Of a stretch of 64,000 bases of DNA, positions 45,285 through 53,485 are shown in pieces. The notes beneath the pieces are model-generated. The model searched no databases. It was not told where the DNA came from and saw only the letters and a program-made list of their open reading frames with translations. The DNA is from Sphaerisporangium siamense (lineage in GTDB: Bacteria; Actinomycetota; Actinomycetes; Streptosporangiales; Streptosporangiaceae): positions 2,976,001-3,040,000 of the forward strand of contig NZ_JACHND010000001.1 in NCBI RefSeq assembly GCF_014205275.1, read 5' to 3'. Position 1 is the first letter of the stretch. Each line of letters starts with the position of its first letter. Both the position numbers and the translations under genes were made by a program.

Positions 45285-46049
45285 ATGGATCTGGGCTTGT
45301 CGGGAAAGACGGTGCTGGTCACCGGGGCGTCGCGCAACATCGGGCGGGCGATCGCGGCGCACTTCGGCGCGGAGGGGGCGACGGTGGCCGTCGGCTACCA
45401 CGCCGACGAGGCGGGGGCCGCGCGTACCGCCGAGATGGTGGAGAAGCGCGGCGGGCGGGCGAGCACCGTGCGGATCGACCTCGGGGACCAGGCGTCCGTC
45501 GAGGCCGCGGCGGCCGAGGTCATCGGCACCTACGGCGGGGTGGACGTGCTGGTCAACAACGCGGTGGCCTGGCCCGGGTTCCCCGCGCCCGGCGAGGTGT
45601 TCGAGACCGCGCCGATCGAGATGATGCGGGCTTCGCTGGAGGCCAACCTCCTCGGCCACTACGTGCTGTCCCGGGCCGTCGTCGGGCCGATGCGCCGTAC
45701 CGGCTGGGGCAGGATCGTCCACATCTCCACCGGCCTGGTGGAGGACGGCCGGCCGGGCAGCTCGTCCTACGTCACGCCGAAGTCCGGCCTGCACGGGCTG
45801 GCGCGGACGATGTCACGTGAGCTGGCCGGAGCCGGAATCCTCACGAACGTGGTCATGTCCGGGTTCGTCGTCGACGAGCATGACATGCCCGAGGAGGTCA
45901 TCGCCAAGGCCGCGGCCGCCGCCGCGACGAGGAAGACGACCACGGCCGCGGAGGTCGCCGCCGTGGTCGTCTTCCTCTGCTCGGCGGCCAACGGCGCGGT
46001 GACCGGCGAGCTCGTGCGGGTCGACGGCCACCTGCTCGCGCCGCTCTGA
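45285..46049 (+). CDS. SDR-family oxidoreductase
   Basis: A 254-residue short-chain dehydrogenase. The cofactor motif is VTGASRNIGRAIAAHFG, then VDVLVNNAVAW. The catalytic Ser is in IVHISTGLVEDG and the Tyr-x-x-x-Lys in SSYVTPKSGL. The C-terminus ends GAVTGELVRVDGH. It reduces or oxidises a carbonyl or alcohol with NAD(P); the substrate is unknown. The ATG at 45285 has AAAGGTGAG upstream. A perfect inverted repeat in its promoter suggests tight repression. Confidence 0.93.
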   Translation: MDLGLSGKTVLVTGASRNIGRAIAAHFGAEGATVAVGYHADEAGAARTAEMVEKRGGRASTVRIDLGDQASVEAAAAEVIGTYGGVDVLVNNAVAWPGFPAPGEVFETAPIEMMRASLEANLLGHYVLSRAVVGPMRRTGWGRIVHISTGLVEDGRPGSSSYVTPKSGLHGLARTMSRELAGAGILTNVVMSGFVVDEHDMPEEVIAKAAAAAATRKTTTAAEVAAVVVFLCSAANGAVTGELVRVDGHLLAPL

Positions 46050-46080
46050 CCGCAGGCCGTCGCCCGGCGGTCAGAGCGGC
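46040..46080. terminator. Bidirectional terminator between SDR and MFS genes
   Basis: GCCGCTCTGACCGC and GCGGTCAGAGCGGC are perfect 14-bp arms around a 13-nt loop. The left arm covers the SDR stop codon and the right arm ends 8 nt before the MFS stop. Confidence 0.85.
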
Positions 46081-46087
46081 CCAAGCG

Positions 46088-47287
46088 TCAGGCGGCCAGC
46101 TTGACCGGTTCCGCGCGGCGCTCCGGGATCGGTGCGATCTCGGCCGCGGCGGGGCCGCGGGGCAGGAACCTGGCCGCCACCGCGATGAGCGCGCCGAGCA
46201 CGACCACCACGCCGAGCGCGGTCCGCAGCGTCGCGGCGTGGCTCAGGAAGCCGATCGCCACGGGGCCGAGGAGCAGGCCGGCGTACCCCATGGCGCTGGT
46301 CTGCGCGATCGCCGGGCCCGGCGTGGCGGTGGCCGAGCCCGCCAGCGAGATCGCCATCGGCGAGACGGTGGCGACGGTGAGGCCGATGAGCAGCATGCCC
46401 GGCACGGCGACCAGCGCGGACGACGTGGCGATGACCAGCGCGAACGCCGCGGCCGTGCCGAGCCCGGAGACGATGATCAGACGGCGGGTGCCAAGGCGGG
46501 TGCGCAGCCCGTCGCCCGCGAGGCGGGCGGCCAGCATGCCGGCCTCGAAGATCGGGTACCCCAGCGCGGCCACCGCCTCGGGCGCGCCCACGGTGTCCCG
46601 CAGGAACAGCCCGTTCCAGTCGGCGATGGCCCCCTCGACCATGAACGCGCAGAACGCGATGACGCCGAGCAGGTACACCACCGGAGGCATCCGGCGCCGC
46701 GCGCGGTCGGCGGCCGGGGCGGGGGCGACGGGGTCGGGCAGGTAGCCCCGGCTGAGCAGGAACGCCATCGGGGCGGACACCACGGCGACGGCCACGAGGT
46801 TGGCGGAGAAGGACACGCCCGTCGCGATCGCGGCCGTGCCGAGCGCGCCCGCCGCCATGGCCCCCACGCACCACCCGGCGTGCATGCCGTTCATCAGCGG
46901 ACGCCCGAACGCGCGCTCCACCGTCGAGCCCTGCGCGTTCATGGCGATGTCCACCGCGCCGAACGCCATGCCGAACACCGCCGCCGCGGCGATCACCCAC
47001 GGCACCGAGGGGGCGAAGGCGACGCCCGCCAGGGACACCGCGGTCAGCGGCGCCCCGACGCGCAGGACCGCACGGCTGCCGGCCCGTGCCATCACGCCGC
47101 GCATCGCCTGCATCGTCACGAGCGCCCCGACCCCCCACGCGAGGAGCACGACGCCCACCGACGCCTCGGACATGCCGAGTTTGTCGGTCAGCGCCGGGAT
47201 GCGGACGGTGAACGTCCCGCACATCAGGCCGGCCAGGACGAAGGTGAGGAGCGCCCGGTTCCGGGCGACCCTCAGGTCGCGCGTCAT
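46088..47287 (-). CDS. MFS transporter
   Basis: A 399-residue transporter with about twelve hydrophobic helices. MFS-like pieces include LTFVLAGLMCGTFTVRIPAL, LGMSEASVGVVLLAWGVGAL and FGAVDIAMNAQGSTVERAFG. It resembles the YbjJ-type branch of efflux-like permeases; the substrate is unknown. The ATG at 47287 is favoured over the GTG at 47290, since AAGGA lies 7 nt before the ATG. A TetR gene lies 275 bp upstream on the same strand, so the two may form a regulator-exporter pair. Confidence 0.88.
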   Translation of the reverse strand: MTRDLRVARNRALLTFVLAGLMCGTFTVRIPALTDKLGMSEASVGVVLLAWGVGALVTMQAMRGVMARAGSRAVLRVGAPLTAVSLAGVAFAPSVPWVIAAAAVFGMAFGAVDIAMNAQGSTVERAFGRPLMNGMHAGWCVGAMAAGALGTAAIATGVSFSANLVAVAVVSAPMAFLLSRGYLPDPVAPAPAADRARRRMPPVVYLLGVIAFCAFMVEGAIADWNGLFLRDTVGAPEAVAALGYPIFEAGMLAARLAGDGLRTRLGTRRLIIVSGLGTAAAFALVIATSSALVAVPGMLLIGLTVATVSPMAISLAGSATATPGPAIAQTSAMGYAGLLLGPVAIGFLSHAATLRTALGVVVVLGALIAVAARFLPRGPAAAEIAPIPERRAEPVKLAA

Positions 47288-47562
47288 CACGAATTCCTTT
47301 CAACAGTGGTTCGGTCGGCTGCCGAGCCGTCCGAAGCGGGGGCGGGGGGCGTACGGGCATGGGGGAGCGGCGGGACCGAGGGAACCGGGCACGCCGATGC
47401 CGGGCCGCTGGACGGCTCGGGAGTGGAGGGGAAGTGGGGAAATAGGGGGAAGGTGACGTGGACGCCTAGGGGGAGGGGCGGCGTGCCGGGGAGGCGGCGC
47501 GCGGCGGCGGACCGGCGGGAGGGGGCTCCGGCCGGGTCACGGCGTCCGGGACGTCGGAAAGG

Positions 47563-48072
47563 TCAGGAGCCGGGGAGGATCGCCAGGAGCCTGCGGTGCA
47601 GCTCCTCGTACTGCTCGTCGGCGTAGAAGGCGGGATCGTGGGTCACGACGTCCCACAACCCCTCGCAGGCGAGGCGGACGATGCCGGCGGCGACGGGGTC
47701 AGGCTCGGACTCCATGCCCTCGCGATGCCATCGGGCCATCGCCTCGCGCATCGGGGCCAATAACTGGGGGTCCCCCGCCGCGCCCGTGACGACGGCCCAC
47801 CGCCGGAGCCGCCCGCTGCGGACCGCCGTGAGCGTCGCCGCGAGGTAGGCACGGGTGTAGGAGCTCTCGTCCTGGGCGGCGACCAGCTCGTCGAAGTCGG
47901 CGACCAGCCGCTCGATCATGCCCTTGATCAGGGCTTCCTTCGTGCTGAAGTGGTAGAGGAGACCGCCTTTGCTGACGCCGGCGCGTTCGGCCACGGCCGA
48001 CAGCGTGAGGCACGTGGCCCCCTGCTCGGCCAGCAGCTCCTCCGCCGCGTTCAAAAGCTCGTCTCTCCGCAC
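47563..48072 (-). CDS. TetR-family transcriptional regulator
   Basis: A 169-residue regulator: RRDELLNAAEELLAEQGATC, then LSAVAERAGVSKGGLLYHFS and TKEALIKGMIERLVADFDEL. The ligand domain ends with YEELHRRLLAIL. The GTG at 48072 begins right behind a 26-bp palindrome, leaving almost no leader and no clear Shine-Dalgarno, so the mRNA may be leaderless. It should repress itself and perhaps the MFS gene or the divergent cysteine desulfurase. The DNA-binding domain is certain; the targets are inferred. Confidence 0.9.
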   Translation of the reverse strand: MRRDELLNAAEELLAEQGATCLTLSAVAERAGVSKGGLLYHFSTKEALIKGMIERLVADFDELVAAQDESSYTRAYLAATLTAVRSGRLRRWAVVTGAAGDPQLLAPMREAMARWHREGMESEPDPVAAGIVRLACEGLWDVVTHDPAFYADEQYEELHRRLLAILPGS

Positions 48073-48078
48073 ATCCGT

Positions 48079-48104
48079 GACTATACCGTCCGGACGGTAT
48101 AGTC
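48079..48104. promoter_or_regulatory. 26-bp perfect palindrome, TetR operator
   Basis: GACTATACCGTCC (48079-48091) and GGACGGTATAGTC (48092-48104) form an uninterrupted perfect palindrome. It lies 6 bp upstream of the TetR start and 27 bp upstream of the divergent NifS start, so repressor bound there could block both. Confidence 0.8.
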
Positions 48105-48131
48105 GGCAAACGTGGGTACCCTGAAGGGGCC

Positions 48132-49292
48132 ATGGCATACCTAGACCACGCGGCGACCACGCCGATGCTCCCCGAAGCGATCGAGGCGATGACCGCTCAG
48201 CTCGCGCGGGTCGGAAACGCCTCCTCCCTCCACGCCGCCGGCCGCCGCGCGCGCAGGGTCGTCGAAGAGTCGCGCGAGACCGTCGCCGACGCCCTCGGCG
48301 CGCGGCCCAGCGAGGTCGTCTTCACCTCCGGTGGCACCGAGGCCGACAACCTCGCCATCAAGGGCCTCTACTGGGCCCGCCACGACGCCCGCGGCGCCCG
48401 TCGCGTCCTGATCAGCGCCGTCGAGCACCACGCCGCCCTCGACCCCGCGCACTGGCTCGGCGAACGGCAGGACGCCGTGGTGGAGTCGCTGGAGGTGGAC
48501 GAGCACGGCCGCGTCCATCCGGACACGCTGCGCGCGGCCGTCGAACGCGACCCCGAGGGCGTGGCGCTGGTCAGCGTGATGTGGGCCAACAACGAGGTCG
48601 GCACCGTCCAGCCCGTCGCCGAGCTGGCCGTCGTCGCCGCCGGGCACGGCATCCCCTTCCACACCGACGCCGTGCAGGCCGTGGGGCAGCTCCCGGTGTC
48701 CTTCGCCGCCTCGGGCGTCCAGGCGCTGGCCCTGTCCGGGCACAAGGTCGGCGGCCCCATGGGCGTGGGCGCGCTGCTGCTGGCCAGGGGGGCCGACCCC
48801 GTCCCCGTGCTGCACGGCGGCGGCCAGGAGCGCGACGTGCGCTCCGGCACGCTCGACGCCCCCGCCATCGCCGGGTTCGCCGCCGCCGTGCGCGCGGCCG
48901 TGGACCACCGCGAGGAGCACGCCGCGCGGCTGACCGCCCTGCGCGACGAGCTGATCGCCCGGGTCAGGGCGGCCGTCCCCGACGTGATACTCAACGGCCA
49001 CCCCGAGAACCGCCTGCCCGGCAACGCGCACTTCTCCTTCCCCGGCTGCGAGGGCGACGCGCTGCTGATGCTGCTCGACGCCAAGGGAGTGGAGTGCTCG
49101 ACCGGCTCGGCCTGCTCCGCCGGCGTCGCCCAGCCCTCCCACGTCCTCCTCGCCATGGGCTCCGACGCCACCCGCGCCCGCGGCTCCCTCCGCTTCTCCC
49201 TGGGCCACACCTCGACCCGCGACGACGTCGACGCTCTGCTCGCCGCCCTCCCCGCCGCCGTCGAACGCGCCCGGCGGGCCGGGCTGTCCTAG
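48132..49292 (+). CDS. Cysteine desulfurase, NifS/IscS family
   Basis: A 386-residue PLP enzyme. [16 protein letters not shown] starts it, [15 protein letters not shown] holds the PLP-stacking His, [15 protein letters not shown] holds the PLP Lys, and [20 protein letters not shown] the catalytic Cys. It takes sulfur from cysteine and passes it on as persulfide. Partner genes for Fe-S assembly are not adjacent; MnmA at 54.9 kb is a possible acceptor. The ATG at 48132 is clear. Confidence 0.93.
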   Translation: MAYLDHAATTPMLPEAIEAMTAQLARVGNASSLHAAGRRARRVVEESRETVADALGARPSEVVFTSGGTEADNLAIKGLYWARHDARGARRVLISAVEHHAALDPAHWLGERQDAVVESLEVDEHGRVHPDTLRAAVERDPEGVALVSVMWANNEVGTVQPVAELAVVAAGHGIPFHTDAVQAVGQLPVSFAASGVQALALSGHKVGGPMGVGALLLARGADPVPVLHGGGQERDVRSGTLDAPAIAGFAAAVRAAVDHREEHAARLTALRDELIARVRAAVPDVILNGHPENRLPGNAHFSFPGCEGDALLMLLDAKGVECSTGSACSAGVAQPSHVLLAMGSDATRARGSLRFSLGHTSTRDDVDALLAALPAAVERARRAGLS

Positions 49293-49305
49293 CGGCCCGG
49301 GCCCG

Positions 49306-50247
49306 TCAGAGGGTAGGGACGGTCACGCCGAGGGCCTTGGCGATCCAGTGGTGGACGGTGGTCTCGGGTGGCGGCCAAGGGGTGCCGTTGACGATGGCGA
49401 CCAGGTGCCAGTGGCGTTCGGCGCGGGGGTCGTGTTCCTCGTAGCCGCGGGTCAGCGTGGCGCGGAGGGCGGGGCCGTCCTCGGCTCCGTGCATCCCTGC
49501 GAGCAGGGCCACCACCCGGTCGAGGACGGGGGCCGCCTCGGGCGTGCCGGGGGCGACGCCCTCGGCGATGGCGTCCTGGACCACTTGGGTGACGGCGTCG
49601 TTGGTCTCGCGCCACGCCTCGGCGTCGAAGCCGCCCTCGCGCCGTTCCCAGAAGTCGTCGCTCTGCCGGCGCAGCGTGGCGCGGTAGTCGTCGTCGGAGA
49701 GCAGGTCGACCAGCTCCAGCCAGGCGTCGAGCTGCTCGATGGTCGGTTCGGCGGGCAGCTCGGGCACCATGGCGTCGCGCAGGCACGTCAGCCACTGCTC
49801 GCGGGCGCGGTTGCCGCCGCCGACCTCGGCCACGAACGCGTCCATCAGGGCGTCGCGTTCGGCGGCGCCGATGCGGCCCAGGGTGTTGAGCCTGCGCAGG
49901 TCCTCCTCGGCGGGGTCGCCGCGCTCCAGTGTCGCGCGCAGGACGGCGCGGGTGCGCTGGAGGCTCTTGAGCTGCGCCTCCACGGTGCGCAGGTGCAGGT
50001 CGAGCACCTGACGGAGATCGCGCTCGCCCAGGGAGCGGATCGTGGCGAGGCCGACGCCGATCTCGCGCAGCGTGCGGACGAGTTCGAGGCGGGCGACGTC
50101 GGCCTCGCCGTACAGGCGGTAGCCGGCGGGGGTGCGGTCGCGTTCCGGTAGGACGCCGGCGTCGGAGTAGAAGCGGATGGTCTTGACGGGCAGGCCGGAC
50201 AGCCGTGAGAGCTGACCGATCGTGTACGTGTCAGGCGGCCTGGTCAT
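49306..50247 (-). CDS. MerR-family regulator with a large C-terminal domain
   Basis: A 313-residue protein. The MerR DNA-binding part is DTYTIGQLSRLSGLPVKTIR, FYSDAGVLPERDR, TPAGYRLYGEADVARLELV, followed by a coiled coil to about residue 110. A 200-residue C-terminal domain of helices (ELVDLLSDDDYRATLRRQSD region) should bind the ligand; I cannot name its family, and it does not look like TipAS. The ATG at 50247 opens TRPPDTYTIG. It is divergent from an L11 paralog, with a MerR-type promoter between. A decayed partial copy of this gene and its promoter lies at 53.5 kb. Confidence 0.9.
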   Translation of the reverse strand: MTRPPDTYTIGQLSRLSGLPVKTIRFYSDAGVLPERDRTPAGYRLYGEADVARLELVRTLREIGVGLATIRSLGERDLRQVLDLHLRTVEAQLKSLQRTRAVLRATLERGDPAEEDLRRLNTLGRIGAAERDALMDAFVAEVGGGNRAREQWLTCLRDAMVPELPAEPTIEQLDAWLELVDLLSDDDYRATLRRQSDDFWERREGGFDAEAWRETNDAVTQVVQDAIAEGVAPGTPEAAPVLDRVVALLAGMHGAEDGPALRATLTRGYEEHDPRAERHWHLVAIVNGTPWPPPETTVHHWIAKALGVTVPTL

Positions 50248-50264
50248 ACGCCCGATTATTCCAG

Positions 50265-50295
50265 TTGAGCCTCCAGTAACTGGACACTTTACGGT
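50265..50295 (+). promoter_or_regulatory. MerR-type promoter/operator of the L11 paralog
   Basis: TTGAGC (50265-50270) is followed after 19 bp by TACGGT (50290-50295). The overlong spacer holds the perfect dyad TCCAGT-A-ACTGGA (50272-50284), just where MerR-family activators bind. Wider arms TCCAGTT/AACTGGA also fit. The -10 ends 8 nt before the ATG at 50303, which suggests a leaderless mRNA. Confidence 0.65.
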
Positions 50296-50302
50296 TTCCG
50301 AC

Positions 50303-50728
50303 ATGGCGAAGAACAAGGTCACCAGAGTCGTGAAACTGCAGGTCAGGGCGGGTGAGGCCAGTCCCGCGACGGTCGGGAAGGACCTTGGGCCGCTCGGCAT
50401 CAACCTGATGGACTTCTGCCGCAGGTACAACGCCGAGACCGAGGGCCGGCGGGGCTTCGTGGTCCCCGCCGAGATCACCGTGTACGAGGACCGCTCGTTC
50501 GACCTCGTCACCAAGATGCCCACCACGGCCTCGCTGCTGCGCCACGCCGCGGGACTCCAGGCGGGCAGCCCCCGCCCGGGGCATCAGGACGCCGGGGCGA
50601 TCACCCGCGAGGCGCTCCGCGAGGTCGCCCGCACGAAGATGCCCGACCTGAACACCACCGACCTCGCCCAGGCCGAGAAGATCGTCGCAGGCACCGCCCG
50701 CTCCATGGGCCTCACGATCAAGGACTGA
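50303..50728 (+). CDS. Ribosomal protein L11 (uL11) paralog with altered thiopeptide-contact site
   Basis: A 141-residue protein clearly homologous to L11 over its full length: VVKLQVRAGEASPA, LGINLMDFCRRYNAETEGRR, VPAEITVYEDRSFDLVTKMP and TKMPDLNTTDLAQAEKIVAG, TARSMGLTIKD. In canonical L11 the loop reads A-P-P-V-G-P-A-L-G; here it is A-T-V-G-K-D-L-G. So one Pro is lost, another is Thr (residue 23) and a third is Lys (residue 26). Those prolines contact thiostrepton in normal L11. The genomic context is a divergent MerR gene, not the rplK-rplA and nusG context of the housekeeping copy. A resistance or conditional role is inferred. Confidence 0.9.
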   Translation: MAKNKVTRVVKLQVRAGEASPATVGKDLGPLGINLMDFCRRYNAETEGRRGFVVPAEITVYEDRSFDLVTKMPTTASLLRHAAGLQAGSPRPGHQDAGAITREALREVARTKMPDLNTTDLAQAEKIVAGTARSMGLTIKD

Positions 50729-50818
50729 CACCGCCGGTCAGACCAGGGTCGTGCGTGCCGATCGCGCGGATCGCGCCGCTCTGTGCGATCGGGCGGGACC
50801 CGTATGGAGCAGAGCGGG

Positions 50819-51244
50819 TCAGGGCCGACGGCTGTAGGCGAGATGGTTCCGCAGCATCAGAGGCGGGCGGGAGGCCAGGAGCACCAGACCGCCGATCAGC
50901 AGCGTTCCCCAGGCCCGGCCGCCCTCGTTCACCGCGACGGCGACGGTGAAGAGCACGCCGGCGGCCCAGAGGGCGAGTGCCGGGAGGACGAGGGCCGGGA
51001 CCGGGCGGCGCGCCAGGCCCGTGCCCGCGGCCAGCGACAGCACCAGGCAACTCGCCGTCGCCGTCGCACAGGCCGCGACGAAGGGCTTCGCCGTGCCGGG
51101 GACGTCGGCGGCCGTGAAGAGGAAGGCCGTGGCGGCGATCGCGCCGAGCACCAGGAAGCGGATCAGGCAGAACCACAGGTACCGGCGGGCCGTCGCCATA
51201 TCCGGCGGGTGCCACCGCAGGCGGACGGGGCGCGACGGGGTCAC
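50819..51244 (-). CDS. Small four-helix membrane protein
   Basis: A 141-residue protein with four hydrophobic helices: FCLIRFLVLGAIAATAFLF, FVAACATATASCLVLSLAAG, ALVLPALALWAAGVLFTVAV and AWGTLLIGGLVLLAS. The GTG at 51244 overlaps the stop of the WXG-like gene by GTGA, so they are translated together. No family is recognised. It is the last of four coupled minus-strand genes. Confidence 0.7.
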   Translation of the reverse strand: MTPSRPVRLRWHPPDMATARRYLWFCLIRFLVLGAIAATAFLFTAADVPGTAKPFVAACATATASCLVLSLAAGTGLARRPVPALVLPALALWAAGVLFTVAVAVNEGGRAWGTLLIGGLVLLASRPPLMLRNHLAYSRRP

Positions 51245-51975
51245 CAGGCGGCCACTCCGGACGGCGGCCACTTGCCGGCCGGCAGATGATCGTTGCCGTT
51301 GTTCTGCGTGCGGAAGGTGCTCGCCGCGTCGGACATCTCACTGATCGCGTACGCGGCGGCGGCGGCGACGCTGAGCAGGAACTGGCCGATGATCCCGACG
51401 GTGTAGAGGATGGCGGGGAGCGTTCCCGCGATGCTGACGAGCCCGGCGATCGCGGCGACCACCTCGCCGATGAGGATCGCCAGGGCGGTGCCGAACGCGA
51501 TCCAGAATATGATCAGCGCCCAGCGGCAGCTGTTCAGCGCCTTGGAGACCTCCAGCACGGTGCTCGCGTACTGGCGGAGCGCCGAGCTCTGCGGGGCGTC
51601 CGGCTTCAGGACCTTCTTGTACGCCTCGGCGGCGTCGCCCTTCCACTTGTCGTCCACGTGCATGTAGGTCTCGGTGAACTTGCCGGCCTGAGCGCTGACG
51701 CCGGCCTGGACCTTGTCGCTCAGCGTCTTCGCGGCGTCGTGCAGCCGCCCGGGATCGCCGCGGTCGCTGAAGAAGTCCGAGACCTCCTTCCACAGCTTTT
51801 TGCACTGCTCGCAGAACTTGTCCCAGGCGCGCTTGATCGGTTCGATCACCGGCGCCAGCACGCGGGGAACCTCGCGGAGGAAATGCTCGACCTTGCGGCG
51901 CAGTTCGTCGAACGTCGACTCGAGTTGGATCATCTGACGGTTGATGTTGCCCATCAGCAGGCTGAACTCGGTCAT
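51241..51975 (-). CDS. WXG100-like protein with membrane helices
   Basis: A 244-residue protein. The N-terminal 140 residues are helical, with a WxG hairpin in HVDDKWKGDAAEAYKKVL, the hallmark of WXG100 (ESX) proteins, preceded by FCEQCKKLWKEVSDFF. Then three hydrophobic helices follow (WALIIFWIAFGTALAILIGE and on) and a polar C-terminus. WXG100 proteins are type VII secretion substrates or partners, but a membrane-spanning form is unusual. The ATG at 51975 is clear. It lies between the small helical protein and the membrane protein. Confidence 0.75.
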   Translation of the reverse strand: MTEFSLLMGNINRQMIQLESTFDELRRKVEHFLREVPRVLAPVIEPIKRAWDKFCEQCKKLWKEVSDFFSDRGDPGRLHDAAKTLSDKVQAGVSAQAGKFTETYMHVDDKWKGDAAEAYKKVLKPDAPQSSALRQYASTVLEVSKALNSCRWALIIFWIAFGTALAILIGEVVAAIAGLVSIAGTLPAILYTVGIIGQFLLSVAAAAAYAISEMSDAASTFRTQNNGNDHLPAGKWPPSGVAAW

Positions 51976-51976
51976 C

Positions 51977-52300
51977 TCAGAAGTTCCAGCCTTTCTTGAC
52001 GCGGGAGACCAGTTCCTTGTTGCGTTCCTCGGTGCCCTCGTACACCCGGATCACCGTGTTCAGCTTGCCCTCCACGTCCTTGAAGGTCGCGTCGGCCTGC
52101 TGTGCGAGGCTCCGCAGGGTGTCGTTGAGCGTCGCGTAGGTGGTGTCCGCCTCGCCCCGCTTACCGAGGTAGCCGAACGCGGTCTGCACGCTCTTGAGCT
52201 CGCCCACGATCTGCGCCACCTTGTTCATCTCCGCGGCGGCCTGCCGCCACGCTTCGACGTCCTCGCGCATCTCTTTGAGGCGCGCTTCCAGTTCGCTCAT
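51977..52300 (-). CDS. Small helical protein of the WXG100-type cluster
   Basis: A 107-residue all-helical protein: ELEARLKEMREDVEAWRQAA, then KSVQTAFGYLGKRGEADTTY and DATFKDVEGKLNTVIRVYEG, ending VSRVKKGWNF. Size and helical pattern suit an ESX-like partner of the next gene, though no WxG lies in a clear hairpin. Its stop is 1 nt before the ATG of the WXG-like gene. A role in type VII secretion is inferred from context. Confidence 0.65.
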   Translation of the reverse strand: MSELEARLKEMREDVEAWRQAAAEMNKVAQIVGELKSVQTAFGYLGKRGEADTTYATLNDTLRSLAQQADATFKDVEGKLNTVIRVYEGTEERNKELVSRVKKGWNF

Positions 52301-52310
52301 GTCGTCCTTG

Positions 52311-53288
52311 TCAGGAGAGGAGGCCGAGGCTGCGGGTCAGCGCCTGGAGTTCGCGCGTCGCCTTGGTCAGTTCCCGAAGGCCGGGGACGGTTTCCGTCGC
52401 GGGCCGTGCGGAGCGGTCGCCGATGACCTGGTTGACCGCCTTGAAGGCGGTGTCGAACTCCTCGGTGACGCGGGTCTCGTCGGCGGTGCGCAGCCAGGAG
52501 GGGTGGGTGGCCACCCTGGTGACGAGGTCGCCGGTCAGGGTCAACGTGACCCTGCCGGTATCGCTCTTGATCTCGACGCCGGTCGGCACGGCCCGGGTGG
52601 CCTCCTGCCGGGCGGTGGTCAGCGCGGTCGAGAACTCGGCGAACAGCAGGTTGGCCTGACGCAGCACGGCCTCCGCGTCGAGGTCGGGCGGGGCGGGAGC
52701 GCGGAGCGGCGGAACCGGCGGAGGTTCGGTGGTGGGACGGATCATGTCGTCCGCGGGGAGCATGGTGGTGAACCGCGCCAGCACCGCGTTGGAGATCGCC
52801 TCCAGCACCGCCGGGTCGAACGCCTCGAACGGAAGTACCTTGCGCCACGGCCGCCGGAAGGAGAGGCGGTCGAACGTCCCGTCCGGGGCCAGCGTGACCG
52901 CGATCGTGCCGGAGTGGTCCTCACCGGTGGACGGCTCGGCGTGCTGCCGGGCCGTCCTCAGGGCGTGGGTCAGGCCGCCGATCTCGGCGAGGATCTCCCG
53001 CGCGCCGCCGAACAGGTCGAGCGCATCGAAGGGCGGGGGAGGAGGTGGGGGCGGTGTGGCCGAACCGCCGGACGGCGGACGCCGCCTGGGCTCCGCCTCC
53101 GCGACAGGAGCCGGCTCCGGCTCCGAGGCGGCCGTCTCCACCGCTTCGGCCGGCGCGGAGACCTCCTCCGCCCGCGACTCGTTCACGGTCAGTCGTTCGC
53201 GGACCTCCTCCGCGGTGTCCGGGGCGAAAGGGGTGCTCGTATTGAGCAGGCCGTCGAACCTTTTAGCTAAACCATTTTCAGACTCCAT
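52311..53288 (-). CDS. YbaB/EbfC-like protein with Pro-rich linker
   Basis: A 325-residue protein. The N-terminus is acidic and disordered, with a PPPPPPPP run near residue 80. Two similar beta-rich parts follow: GTIAVTLAPDGTFDRLSF with FEAFDPAVLEAISNAVLARF, and VEIKSDTGRVTLTLTGDLVT with EEFDTAFKAVNQVIGDRSA. Both resemble the YbaB/EbfC nucleoid-associated fold. In actinobacteria YbaB-like genes often sit with WXG100 genes, as here. The ATG at 53288 has GAAGGG upstream. DNA binding is likely from the family but not shown. Confidence 0.75.
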   Translation of the reverse strand: MESENGLAKRFDGLLNTSTPFAPDTAEEVRERLTVNESRAEEVSAPAEAVETAASEPEPAPVAEAEPRRRPPSGGSATPPPPPPPPFDALDLFGGAREILAEIGGLTHALRTARQHAEPSTGEDHSGTIAVTLAPDGTFDRLSFRRPWRKVLPFEAFDPAVLEAISNAVLARFTTMLPADDMIRPTTEPPPVPPLRAPAPPDLDAEAVLRQANLLFAEFSTALTTARQEATRAVPTGVEIKSDTGRVTLTLTGDLVTRVATHPSWLRTADETRVTEEFDTAFKAVNQVIGDRSARPATETVPGLRELTKATRELQALTRSLGLLS

Positions 53289-53480
53289 GTGGACCCTTCA
53301 GCGGTAAATCAGCACAGACCCACAAATTACCGGGAGTTCCATCGGGTGCGCCGGTCTATTGACATTTTCTTGGCGCCGTTCACCGGATCTGTTCGACGTT
53401 CAGACGTGGAAGAGCGCGAGGCCGCACACGTGGTGGCCCACGGCTGCGGCCGAGGGTGGGGGTGCCGATCCACGGCGAAC
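53289..53480. other. Non-coding region before the MerR relic
   Basis: No gene is supported here. It holds the promoter of the YbaB gene on the minus strand. Part of the stretch (TTGACATTTTCTTGG near 53359) is AT-rich but has no fitting -10 on the plus strand. Confidence 0.4.
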
Positions 53481-53485
53481 GAGGG

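Noticed and set aside
49306-50247. Assignment of the MerR protein as TipA
   Set aside because: The L11 neighbour makes a thiopeptide sensor tempting, but the C-terminal domain does not show TipAS-like sequence.
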